Positions 12,336 to 19,927 of a DNA stretch of 21,383 nucleotides are shown here, in pieces; within the stretch, counting starts at the first letter, position 1; each line of letters opens with the position of its first letter. Under the pieces are notes generated by a model, which was given only the letters and a program-made list of their open reading frames with translations, did no database searches and was not told where the DNA came from. The stretch is from Gemmatimonadota bacterium. Lineage in GTDB: Bacteria > Gemmatimonadota > Gemmatimonadetes > Gemmatimonadales > GWC2-71-9. Where the stretch lies: contig QHTP01000017.1 of the NCBI GenBank assembly GCA_003220855.1, positions 1 through 21,383 of the forward strand, read 5' to 3'. A program made the position numbers and the translations under genes.

Positions 12336-12746
12336 CTATCGCACGACCAGGTGCGAGTACTGTAGAAAGCTCTCGACGACCAGCTCGAATTCGTCGCCGG
12401 GCATGACGGCGGGGAGCGTCGTGGTCCACGGCCGCCGCCCCGCGACGGGATCCGCCACCAACGTCACGCCTCCGGGGGAGGCGACGAACTCCGCCGGCAC
12501 GGTGAACTCAACCGTACTGTTGGTGGTCACCAGGCCCAACCGCACCCACGTCGCGCCGCGGGTGAGGTAGATTCTCACGTCCGACCAGTTGCTGTTGGTG
12601 ACGCGCAGCGTCACGGGGCCGCGGGCAGCGGTCGAGTCGGCAGCGGGTGTGGTCGCAACGGGTCGCTGACGCGCGCACTCTGCCGTCGTGAAGGGTGAGA
12701 CGACACACCAGGCAACCGCCAGCAGCGGCACAACCGTTCGCTTCAT
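12336..12746 (-). CDS. Small secreted protein of unknown function
   Basis: 136 residues from ATG 12744-12746; longer in-frame starts upstream would overlap the divergent oxidoreductase gene and hide the signal peptide. Residues 1-22 are a Sec signal (MKR, then VVPLLAVAWCVVSPFTTA). After a Thr/Ala-rich linker, residues 45-136 alternate polar and hydrophobic residues as in a beta sandwich: VTLRVTNSNWSDVRIYLTRG, WVRLGLV, STVEFTVP, GVTLVADP, GDEFELVVE. I have a general impression of similar small exported proteins in Gemmatimonadota but know no assigned function. It converges on the lipoprotein gene with 4 bp between stop codons. Confidence 0.75.
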   Translation of the reverse strand: MKRTVVPLLAVAWCVVSPFTTAECARQRPVATTPAADSTAARGPVTLRVTNSNWSDVRIYLTRGATWVRLGLVTTNSTVEFTVPAEFVASPGGVTLVADPVAGRRPWTTTLPAVMPGDEFELVVESFLQYSHLVVR

Positions 12747-12813
12747 GGTGCGACCGACCCGCCTGTAACATAGTGCAGCACGCTGGACCCTTAAAGGGAT
12801 CGAAGGGATCGCC

Positions 12814-14403
12814 ATGTCCGGGTCGTACGACATCATTATCGTCGGGGCTGGCCACAACGGTCTCGTCTCGGCAGCCTACCTTGCGCGCGCCGGCAGGCGG
12901 GTGCTGGTGCTCGAGCGGCGTGACGTGGTGGGGGGTGCGTGCGTGACCGAGGAGCTGTGGCCCGGCTTCAAGGTGTCTACGGCCGCGTATGTGAACAGCC
13001 TGCTGCGTCCCGAGATCATCCGCGACCTGGAGCTCGGGCGCCACGGATTCGAGCTCCTGCCGCGCAGCCCTTCGTCGTTTACGCCGTTCCCCGATGGCCG
13101 CTTCCTCCTGATGGGCCCCGACAAGGAGCTGACCCGCCAGCAGGTCGCCAAGTTCTCGACGCGCGACGCCGAGGCCTTGCCGCGCTACGAGGCGATGCTC
13201 GAGCGCGTGGCCGACTTCATCGAGCCCACGCTGCTCCAGACGCCCCCCAATCCGTGGTCCTTCGGTCCCAAGAACCTCGCGCACCTCGCCCGGCTCGGCT
13301 GGCGCTTCCTCAAGCTGGGCCGGGACGGTCCGGGCGCGCTCGAGATCCTGACGGGCGCCGCGCGACCGATTCTGGACCGCTGGTTCGAGTCGGAGGAGCT
13401 CAAGATCGCGCTCGCCACCGACGCCATCATCGGTGCGATGGCGTCACCCTCCATGCCGGGCACCGCGTACGTGCTGTTCCACCATGTGATGGGCGAGTGC
13501 AACGGCGTACGGGGGATGTGGGGCTATGTCCGGGGCGGGATGGGCGGGATCACCCAGGCGCTCGCGTCCGCGGCGCGCGCCCACGGAGCGGAGATCCGCC
13601 TCAACAGCCCGGTGGCGAAGATCCTCACCCGCCGTGGCCGGGTGAAGGGGGTGGCCCTCGCCGACGGCACCGAGTTCCAGGCCAAGAAAGTCGCCTCCAA
13701 CGCCGACGCCCACGTGACCTTCCTGCAGCTCGTCGAGGAGCGGGAGTTGCCGGACGAGTTCGTCGCGGCGGTGCGCGGCATCGACTACACCAGCGCCTCG
13801 CTCAAGATCAACGTCGCCCTGTCGGAGCTGCCTGATTTCACGGCCGTACGGCGGAGCGGCCTGCCCCCCAACGGACACCTGCGCGGCACGATTCATCTCG
13901 CCCCGACGCTCGACTACATGGAGCGGGCCTACGACGACGCCAAGTACGGCCGCCCCTCCGCCGACCCGATCCTCGAGTGCACCATCCCGTCGGTCGTGGA
14001 CACGACGGTGGCGCCCGTCGGGAAACACGTCATGTCGTTCTTCGTGCAGTACGCGCCGTACCAGCTCAGGAACGGCGGCTGGGATGCGGTCAAAGACCGG
14101 TTCGCCGACCGCTGCTTCGACATCCTTAACGAGTATGCGCCCAACTTCAAACGCTCCGTGATCGAGCGGCAGGTGCTGTCACCGCTCGACCTGGAGCGTC
14201 GCTTCGGGCTGACGGGAGGCAACATCTTTCAGGGCGCCATGACGCTGCCGCAGCTGTTCTTCCTGCGGCCGCTGCCCGGGTACGCCGACTACCGCGCCCC
14301 CATCAAGGGGCTGTACCTATGCGGCTCGGCGACGCACCCGGGCGGCGGCGTCATGGGGGCGTGCGGATACAATGCGGCGCGGGAGATCCTCCGCGACCGC
14401 TAG
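12814..14403 (+). CDS. FAD-dependent oxidoreductase, phytoene desaturase/PYROXD2-like
   Basis: 529 residues. The N-terminus has the dinucleotide-binding fold DIIIVGAGHNGLVSAAYLARAG with GxGxxG at 11-16, then LVLERRDVVGGACVTEE. Residues near 220-300 form the inner FAD region (GMWGYVRGGMGGITQALASAA, EIRLNSPVAKIL, VASNADAH). The C-terminus closes the FAD site with GLYLCGSATHPGGGVMGACGYNAA (about 500-522). This architecture belongs to the amine-oxidase/phytoene-desaturase superfamily. The nearest named relative by overall pattern is PYROXD2, whose substrate is not established. No carotenoid genes are nearby, so a carotenoid role is not supported. The ATG follows two tandem copies of AAGGGATCG (12794-12811), each a possible ribosome binding site. 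Its stop overlaps the DinB-like gene's stop. Confidence 0.88.
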   Translation: MSGSYDIIIVGAGHNGLVSAAYLARAGRRVLVLERRDVVGGACVTEELWPGFKVSTAAYVNSLLRPEIIRDLELGRHGFELLPRSPSSFTPFPDGRFLLMGPDKELTRQQVAKFSTRDAEALPRYEAMLERVADFIEPTLLQTPPNPWSFGPKNLAHLARLGWRFLKLGRDGPGALEILTGAARPILDRWFESEELKIALATDAIIGAMASPSMPGTAYVLFHHVMGECNGVRGMWGYVRGGMGGITQALASAARAHGAEIRLNSPVAKILTRRGRVKGVALADGTEFQAKKVASNADAHVTFLQLVEERELPDEFVAAVRGIDYTSASLKINVALSELPDFTAVRRSGLPPNGHLRGTIHLAPTLDYMERAYDDAKYGRPSADPILECTIPSVVDTTVAPVGKHVMSFFVQYAPYQLRNGGWDAVKDRFADRCFDILNEYAPNFKRSVIERQVLSPLDLERRFGLTGGNIFQGAMTLPQLFFLRPLPGYADYRAPIKGLYLCGSATHPGGGVMGACGYNAAREILRDR

Positions 14404-14939
14404 TCGGCCTTCTTCGCCGTCGGCGGCAGCAGCCCGTTCAACCGCAGGTAGATCGCCATCTGGCTGTAGTGGTCCGCCCAGTCGGCGACCGTGATCAACG
14501 CGGCCATACCCTTCGTCTGCTTCTTGCCGCCGAAGAAGTCGATGCTGTCGCCCAGCTGCGCGTCCTGGATCCCGGCCAGCACGGTCTCGCAGAACTTGAA
14601 CGAGGCCTTGAGGCCGGCCACGAGCTTTTCCTTTGAGTCCGTTCCGGCGAACTTATCCGTCTCGGGCTGCTTCATGCCGGAGGACGCGCTGCAGAGATAG
14701 TTGTTCCCTTCCCGGATCAGGTGGGCGACCACGTCCCCAAAGCTCATCTGGGCGGGCGTGGGCTTGTAGCCGTACTTGTCCGCCGGCATCTCCTCCGCGG
14801 CGTCCACGATGTTCTTCGTCTGGCGCTGCGCCATGGCCCGGACGCCGTTGGTGACCGGGTTCTGGGCCCGCGCGACGGGGACGACCGTGAGGGGGAGGGT
14901 ACAGAGCGCAAGTAGGGTGGTGCCGAGCGTGGATCTCAT
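14400..14939 (-). CDS. Secreted DinB-fold protein
   Basis: 179 residues from ATG 14937-14939, with AGGAG eight bases upstream. A Sec signal peptide (MRSTLGTTLLALCTLPLTVVPVARA) precedes QNPV. The mature part is a DinB four-helix bundle: MAQRQTKNIVDAAEEMP, YGYKPTPAQMSFGDVVAHLIREGNNYL with His73, and VADWADHYSQMAIYLRLNGLLPP with His157. DinB-family metal sites usually have three His, the last two spaced as HxxxH; here Asp153 stands where the first of that pair would be. Substrate and reaction are unknown; the fold also includes thiol-dependent metalloenzymes. It converges on and overlaps the oxidoreductase gene by 4 bp at a shared CTAG. Confidence 0.85.
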   Translation of the reverse strand: MRSTLGTTLLALCTLPLTVVPVARAQNPVTNGVRAMAQRQTKNIVDAAEEMPADKYGYKPTPAQMSFGDVVAHLIREGNNYLCSASSGMKQPETDKFAGTDSKEKLVAGLKASFKFCETVLAGIQDAQLGDSIDFFGGKKQTKGMAALITVADWADHYSQMAIYLRLNGLLPPTAKKAD

Positions 14940-15010
14940 CCTCGAATCTCCTGTGAAGGGCATAGTGGCGGCCGGAGAATTCTGCATCGGAAAGGGTCCC
15001 GCGTCCAGGC

Positions 15011-15016
15011 TACATT
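15011..15016 (+). promoter_or_regulatory. Possible -10 element giving a leaderless M1 peptidase mRNA
   Basis: TACATT lies 6 bp before the ATG at 15023, so transcription would begin at about the A of the start codon. No Shine-Dalgarno is placed at a useful distance (AGGCGG directly touches the ATG). No clear -35 box is seen. This is a weak, position-based suggestion. Confidence 0.25.
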
Positions 15017-15022
15017 AGGCGG

Positions 15023-17476
15023 ATGCGCCCCTCACTCGTTTGCACGATCCTGTGCGGCCTCGCCGCACCCGCGCTCGCCCAGTCCAATGCCGAGCTGATC
15101 ACCAACGACGCCTACACGCGGTCGCACGACTACCACCTCGTGCACCAGCGCATCGAGGTCCGGAACTTCGACTGGGATTCCACGTCGTTCGACGGCCGGG
15201 TGACGACCACCCTGGTGGCGCTGCGGCCCGACCTCGACTCGGTGATCCTCGACGCCGGCTCGCGCCTCGTCGTGGCCCGGATCGCGGACGGCCGCGGAGC
15301 GACGCTCCGGAGCGATCGCCACGGGGACACCCTCGTGGTGTATCCCGCGCGCCCGGTCGCCTTTCACGACACGCTGCGCTTCTCGATCGACTACCACGCG
15401 CCGGTCGAGAACGGACGTGGCCTGACGTTCATCCAGCCCGAGGGGCAGTCGCATCGACCCCAGCAGATCTGGAGTCAGGGAGAGGACCACAACAATCACC
15501 TCTGGTTCCCGACCTACGACTTCCCCAACGACAAGATGACGTGGGAGCTCGTCGCCACCGTGCCGCAGCAGTACACGGTGGTGTCGAACGGCACGCTCGT
15601 GGCCGACCGCAAGCTGCCGGGCGCCACGCACAGCGTCACCTGGCGCCAGGACCTGCCGAGCTCCACCTATCTCGTGTCCCTGATCGTCGCGCCGCTCGTC
15701 AAGGTGGCGGACCACTGGCACGCCATTCCGGTGGACTACTACGTCTACCACGCCGACTCCAATCGCGCCCGCCGGCTGTTCGCCGTGACGCCGGACATGA
15801 TCGACGTGTACTCTCGACTCACCGGCCTTTCGTATCCCTGGGCCAAATACGCACAGACCACGGTGGCGGACTTTTTCGGCGGAATGGAGAACGTCAGCGC
15901 GACGACGCTCGTCGACTGGCTCCCCGACGAGCGGGCCTACCTCGACCGGCCCTGGTATCAGTGGATCCTGATTCCGCACGAGCTCGCCCACCAGTGGTTC
16001 GGCGACTATGTCACCACCGAGAACTGGGCGAACATGTGGCTCAACGAAGGGTTCGCCGAGTTCATGCCGGGCCAATACTGGAGCGCGAAGCTCGGCCGCC
16101 ACGCGGAAGAGGATTACTACCTCGACGAGTACCGCCAGTACCGCCAGATCGACGCCCGGCGCCGCATGCCGCTCGCCGCCCCCGGATCGAACAACATCTA
16201 TCCCAAGGGCGCGCTCGTGCTCCGTATGCTGCGGGAGTACCTGGGCCCCGAGCGGTTCTGGGTTGCGCTGCATCTCTATCTCACGCGTCACGCGCTCGGC
16301 AACGCCACCAGCGACGATCTGCGCCAGGCCGTGCTGGACGCGACGGGTGAAAACCTCGACGGGTTCTGGAGCGAGTGGATCTATGGCGCGGGGCATCCGG
16401 CTTTCACCGTCACCGCGGCATACGACACGGCGGCGCGAACGCTCGCGCTGAGCGTGAAACAGACGCAGCGCGACAGCGCCCTCCCCACGGGCGACAGCAC
16501 CGCGCCGCGCTACCGGACGGCGGCGGTGTTCCACATGCCGTTGAGCATCCGGGTCGGCACCCCCGGCGGGGACGTGGTCCGCCGTGTGCAGCTCGCGTCG
16601 CGCGAGCAGACCGTCTCGTTTTCGGCGCTCGCCGGTCCGCCCACGATGGTGGTGTTCGACGACGGCAACACGGTCCTGAAGGAGCTCACGTTCGACCAGC
16701 CCACCTCCTGGCTCGCGACCCAGCTCGAGCGCGACGCCGACTTGTGGAACCGCGAATGGGTGATCGCAGAGCTCGCCAAGCGGCCGGCCGACGCCACGGC
16801 CCTGGCTGCGCTCGCGCGCGCCGCCACCGTCGCCGACTACTTCCTGACCCGCGCCCAGGCGGTGGAGGCGCTCGCGCGATTCCCGGCGGCGGGCGCCGCG
16901 GCACCGCTCGCTGCGGCGCTCCGCGATACCGCTGCGCAGGTGCGCCGCATGGCCATCACTACGCTCGGGCGACTCGGCGGCGCGCGCGCGGCCGAGCTGG
17001 CGCGCACGACGTGGCGGACCGACCCGAGCTACGAGGTGCGGGCCGCGGCGCTCACCGCCCTTGTCGCCGCCGATTCGAGCGCTCGCGACAGCGTCGTGGC
17101 GTGGGGGCTTCCCGTAGCCTCGTACCAGAACGTGATCCAGGAAGCGGCGTATCGCGTCATCGCGCAGACAGGCGACACCGGCGCGATCCCGCAGCTCGAG
17201 ACGCTGCTCGGCTCGGACCGCTTTCCCGCCCACGTGCTCGCGGCGCTCGCGGCCCGCGGCAGTGCGCACGCGCTCGACCTCCTCGCCGCGCACCTGGACG
17301 ACGAGCGGCCCCAGGTGCGCCGCTGGACTGTGGAGGCCTTCCAATTCACGCTCCCGCGACAGCTGGCCATCCCCCGTCTCAAGGCGGCCCTGGCCGCGCT
17401 GCTACATCGCGACGCGAAGCAGCGCGTACAAGAGGCGCTACAGCGGCTCGAAAAGCCGGCGTCGGACGAAGAGTAG
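15023..17476 (+). CDS. Secreted M1-family zinc aminopeptidase with C-terminal HEAT-like repeats
   Basis: 817 residues. A signal peptide (MRPSLVCTILCGLAAPALA) predicts periplasmic or secreted action. An N-terminal beta saddle (25-225) contains WSQGEDHNNHLWFPTYDFPNDK. The catalytic domain has the substrate-binding GGMEN (286-290) and the zinc site HELAHQW (His319, His323), with the third ligand Glu342 in WLNEGFAEF, the exact HExxH-18-E spacing. A helical stretch follows to about 430 and a beta segment to about 560. Residues 565-805 are alpha-helical HEAT-like repeats (VRRMAITTLGRLG, VRAAALTALVAAD, VRRWTVEAFQ). It should remove N-terminal residues from peptides. It is divergent from the DinB-like gene (83 bp) and converges on the permease gene 4 bp away. 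All key residues are present. Confidence 0.93.
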   Translation: MRPSLVCTILCGLAAPALAQSNAELITNDAYTRSHDYHLVHQRIEVRNFDWDSTSFDGRVTTTLVALRPDLDSVILDAGSRLVVARIADGRGATLRSDRHGDTLVVYPARPVAFHDTLRFSIDYHAPVENGRGLTFIQPEGQSHRPQQIWSQGEDHNNHLWFPTYDFPNDKMTWELVATVPQQYTVVSNGTLVADRKLPGATHSVTWRQDLPSSTYLVSLIVAPLVKVADHWHAIPVDYYVYHADSNRARRLFAVTPDMIDVYSRLTGLSYPWAKYAQTTVADFFGGMENVSATTLVDWLPDERAYLDRPWYQWILIPHELAHQWFGDYVTTENWANMWLNEGFAEFMPGQYWSAKLGRHAEEDYYLDEYRQYRQIDARRRMPLAAPGSNNIYPKGALVLRMLREYLGPERFWVALHLYLTRHALGNATSDDLRQAVLDATGENLDGFWSEWIYGAGHPAFTVTAAYDTAARTLALSVKQTQRDSALPTGDSTAPRYRTAAVFHMPLSIRVGTPGGDVVRRVQLASREQTVSFSALAGPPTMVVFDDGNTVLKELTFDQPTSWLATQLERDADLWNREWVIAELAKRPADATALAALARAATVADYFLTRAQAVEALARFPAAGAAAPLAAALRDTAAQVRRMAITTLGRLGGARAAELARTTWRTDPSYEVRAAALTALVAADSSARDSVVAWGLPVASYQNVIQEAAYRVIAQTGDTGAIPQLETLLGSDRFPAHVLAALAARGSAHALDLLAAHLDDERPQVRRWTVEAFQFTLPRQLAIPRLKAALAALLHRDAKQRVQEALQRLEKPASDEE

Positions 17477-17480
17477 GAGG

Positions 17481-18845
17481 CTAGGAAGCGGCTTCGGCCC
17501 GGCGGGCCACGATGCGTTGCCACCAGTAGAGCGGCAGTCCGACGAGGATCAACAGCGCACTCATCGCCGTGTCTCCCGGCTGCTGCTTCGCGGTGTTGAA
17601 CACGAGCCAGAGCGAGAACAGGATAAAGACGATCGGTGTGACCGGATATCCCCAGGTCCGGTACGGCCGCACTAGCTCAGGAGCCTTGCGCCGCAGCCGG
17701 ATCACCGCCCCGCACGACATCGCGTAGAACACGAACTCCGCCAGGACGACGTAGGTGAACAGACGGTTATAGACGTTCTTCCACGACGGCTCGGTCGAGA
17801 TCCACGTGAGCCCGATCGAGATCACGCACTGTACCGCGAGCGACGGCACCGGCGTGAGGAAACGCGGGTGGACCCCCGCCAGCCATCGTGGGAGCAAACC
17901 GTCTCGCGCCATCGCGTACGGCACGCGGGCGGCCGTGAGCACAATGCCGTTATTCGATCCCAGCGTGGCCACCATGATCGCGACGGCCACGAATCCGGCG
18001 CCGGCGCTGCCGAGCGTCATCTGCGCAGCGTCCGACGCCACGAGGGATGAAGCCGCCATCTTCGCCGGTGACAACACGTACGCGAACGACGCGGTCACGA
18101 GGCAATACAAGACGATCGCGATGAACGTGGAGAGGATCATGGAGCGCGGCAGATTGCGACCGGGATCCGTGACCTCGCCCCCGACGTAAGTGCTCTCGAT
18201 CCATCCGTCGTACGCCCACAGCACTGCCACCAGCGCGACCCCGAACGACGCGACCTGCTGCCCCAAGGGCGCGTCGGACCAGAGCGGCGCGAGGTTGGTG
18301 ACGTTCCCACCTGGCAGCACGAATCCAACCACGATGAGCACCGCCACGAGCCCGATCTTGGTGAGCGTGAGCACGTTCTGAGTGATCGCGCCCAGGCGAA
18401 CGCCCAGCGAGTTGACGACGGTCAGCGCGATGATCGAGGCCACCGCCGCCGCTTTGATCCCCGCATCTCCCAGGTGCAGAAAGAATCCGAGGTAGGTCGC
18501 GAAGCCCAACGCAATCGCGGCGATCGAGGCGGGGTTGATCACCACGCCGCTCGACCAGCCGTACAGGAACCCCCAGACCGGTCCGTACGCCTCGCTCAGG
18601 TACACATAGATCCCGCCCGCCCGGGGCATGGCCGCCCCGAGCTCGGCGATGGCGAGCGCGCCGAGCAGCGACACGACGCCGCCCGCGACCCAGACCAGGA
18701 TCGACGGCAACGAGGCCTGCAGCGTGGCGGCGATGACGCTTGGAACGATGAAGATGGCCGACGCGACGATCGTCCCGACGTTGATCATCGTCGAGTCGAG
18801 CAGTCCGAGCTGGCGCTTGAGATCCGTTACCGGCGCTTCAACCAC
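17481..18845 (-). CDS. APC-superfamily amino acid permease
   Basis: 454 residues with about 12 hydrophobic segments. The first helix has the family's Gly-rich unwound site (DSTMINVGTIVASAIFIVPS). The second has AIAELGAAMPRAGGIYVYLSEAYGP, followed by GFLYGWSSGVV. Helix 6 has WAYDGWIESTYVGGEVTDPGRNLPRSM, and a later loop has GLLPRWLAGVHPRFLTP. This pattern fits LAT/YfnA-like transporters that import or exchange amino acids in the inner membrane. The GTG start at 18843-18845 lies inside the Rieske gene, overlapping it by 19 bp, so translation is probably coupled. Substrate is unknown; the neighbours suggest an amino acid or small amine freed by the peptidase and oxidised by the Rieske enzyme. 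Confidence 0.92.
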   Translation of the reverse strand: MVEAPVTDLKRQLGLLDSTMINVGTIVASAIFIVPSVIAATLQASLPSILVWVAGGVVSLLGALAIAELGAAMPRAGGIYVYLSEAYGPVWGFLYGWSSGVVINPASIAAIALGFATYLGFFLHLGDAGIKAAAVASIIALTVVNSLGVRLGAITQNVLTLTKIGLVAVLIVVGFVLPGGNVTNLAPLWSDAPLGQQVASFGVALVAVLWAYDGWIESTYVGGEVTDPGRNLPRSMILSTFIAIVLYCLVTASFAYVLSPAKMAASSLVASDAAQMTLGSAGAGFVAVAIMVATLGSNNGIVLTAARVPYAMARDGLLPRWLAGVHPRFLTPVPSLAVQCVISIGLTWISTEPSWKNVYNRLFTYVVLAEFVFYAMSCGAVIRLRRKAPELVRPYRTWGYPVTPIVFILFSLWLVFNTAKQQPGDTAMSALLILVGLPLYWWQRIVARRAEAAS

Positions 18846-19927
18846 GTCCCGTAGGCGCGTTTCAGGAGTGTCTGGAAGTGGTGCACGCCTTCCTCGAAGC
18901 GCACCGAGAAGCGGCCTTTGTCATACGCCCGGGACCCGAGCCCACGCTGCACGCGCTCGCAGATCTCAGCGTCTTCCTGCTGCACCTTGTCCGAGAAGGC
19001 GATGTCCGCCTCGATGCGCTGCTGTGCCGCGGGCGACGTCACATCGTCGTAGTAATAGCGAAAGATCACCTTGCAGCGATCGGGCGCGACCGGGATCACG
19101 ACGTTGGACTGCAGCCGTCCCGGTACCACGTTCAGCATCAGGTTGGGGAAGATCTGGTAGTACAGGGCTTCGCCGCCGCCCGTCGTGTACACGTTGCGGT
19201 CGCCGGTGAGCGGCCCGACCTGGACCGAGTACCAGTCGTGCACCTCGGTGACGTACGCGTCGAAGTCGTACAGCGTGTACAGCTCGGGGTGGACGTACGG
19301 GACGTGGTAGCCTTCGAGGAAGTTGTCGACGTACACCTTCCAGTTGGCACGCACGTCGTACTCGACGCGGCGCGCGAACCGGAGCGTTCCGAGGCGCGTC
19401 GGCGCGATGCGCTCGCGGATGTCCTGCACGCAGCCCTCGAGCGGCTTCGGCCGCTCGGCCAGGCACACGAACACCAGCCCCTCCCACTCGGTGACGTGCA
19501 CGGGCGTGAGGCCGTAGTTCCGCTTGTCGAACAGCTCCACCCGATTGAAATGCGGCACGCCGCGCAGCATCCCGTCCAGCCGATACGTCCAGCCGTGGTA
19601 CTTGCAGATGAGCATGTCGGCGTTGCCGTCTTTCATGGCGAGCGGGCCGCCGCGGTGGCGGCAGACGTTATAGAACGCCCGCAGGGTGCCGTCCGCGCCC
19701 CGCACGACGATGATCGGCTGCTCCGCCACGTCCGCCACGATGTGATCGCCGGGGCGTGCCAGCTGCCGCGCGTCGGCCACGTATTGCCACGTGGTGGCGA
19801 ACACCGCGTCGCGGTCGAGCTCGTGGAAGCGCGGGTCGGTATACCACGCCGAGGGGATCGTCTCGGCGCGCGCCAGGGGACGGACGCGGAGATCGGCCGG
19901 TCGGACGAGGGACCGCGCCGCCGTCAC
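18827..19927 (-). CDS. Rieske non-heme iron oxygenase, large subunit type
   Basis: 366 residues; GTG 19925-19927 overlaps the peptidase stop as GTGA. The N-terminal Rieske cluster is complete: CRHRGGPLA (Cys89, His91) and CKYHGWTY (Cys108, His111). The catalytic domain has NWKVYVDNFLEGYHVPYVHPEL with iron ligands His208 and His213, and probable Asp319 in QQEDAEICERVQRGL. The residue linking the two metal centres is Glu205, not the common Asp, as reported for carnitine oxygenase CntA. The C-terminal QEDAEICERVQRGLGS pattern also resembles choline/betaine/carnitine-type oxygenases more than ring dioxygenases. It likely hydroxylates or demethylates a small quaternary amine or amino-acid-like substrate. 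No ferredoxin or reductase gene is adjacent, so electrons must come from a partner elsewhere. Confidence 0.9.
   Translation of the reverse strand: MTAARSLVRPADLRVRPLARAETIPSAWYTDPRFHELDRDAVFATTWQYVADARQLARPGDHIVADVAEQPIIVVRGADGTLRAFYNVCRHRGGPLAMKDGNADMLICKYHGWTYRLDGMLRGVPHFNRVELFDKRNYGLTPVHVTEWEGLVFVCLAERPKPLEGCVQDIRERIAPTRLGTLRFARRVEYDVRANWKVYVDNFLEGYHVPYVHPELYTLYDFDAYVTEVHDWYSVQVGPLTGDRNVYTTGGGEALYYQIFPNLMLNVVPGRLQSNVVIPVAPDRCKVIFRYYYDDVTSPAAQQRIEADIAFSDKVQQEDAEICERVQRGLGSRAYDKGRFSVRFEEGVHHFQTLLKRAYGTWLKRR

Noticed and set aside
12814..14403. Carotenoid biosynthesis (phytoene desaturase) function
   Set aside because: The fold fits, but no crtB, crtE or cyclase gene is nearby and the overall pattern is closer to PYROXD2-like proteins.
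15032..17344. Minus-strand open frame of 770 codons opposite the M1 peptidase
   Set aside because: Shadow of a gene with an intact zinc site and signal peptide; composition is typical of antisense GC-rich frames.
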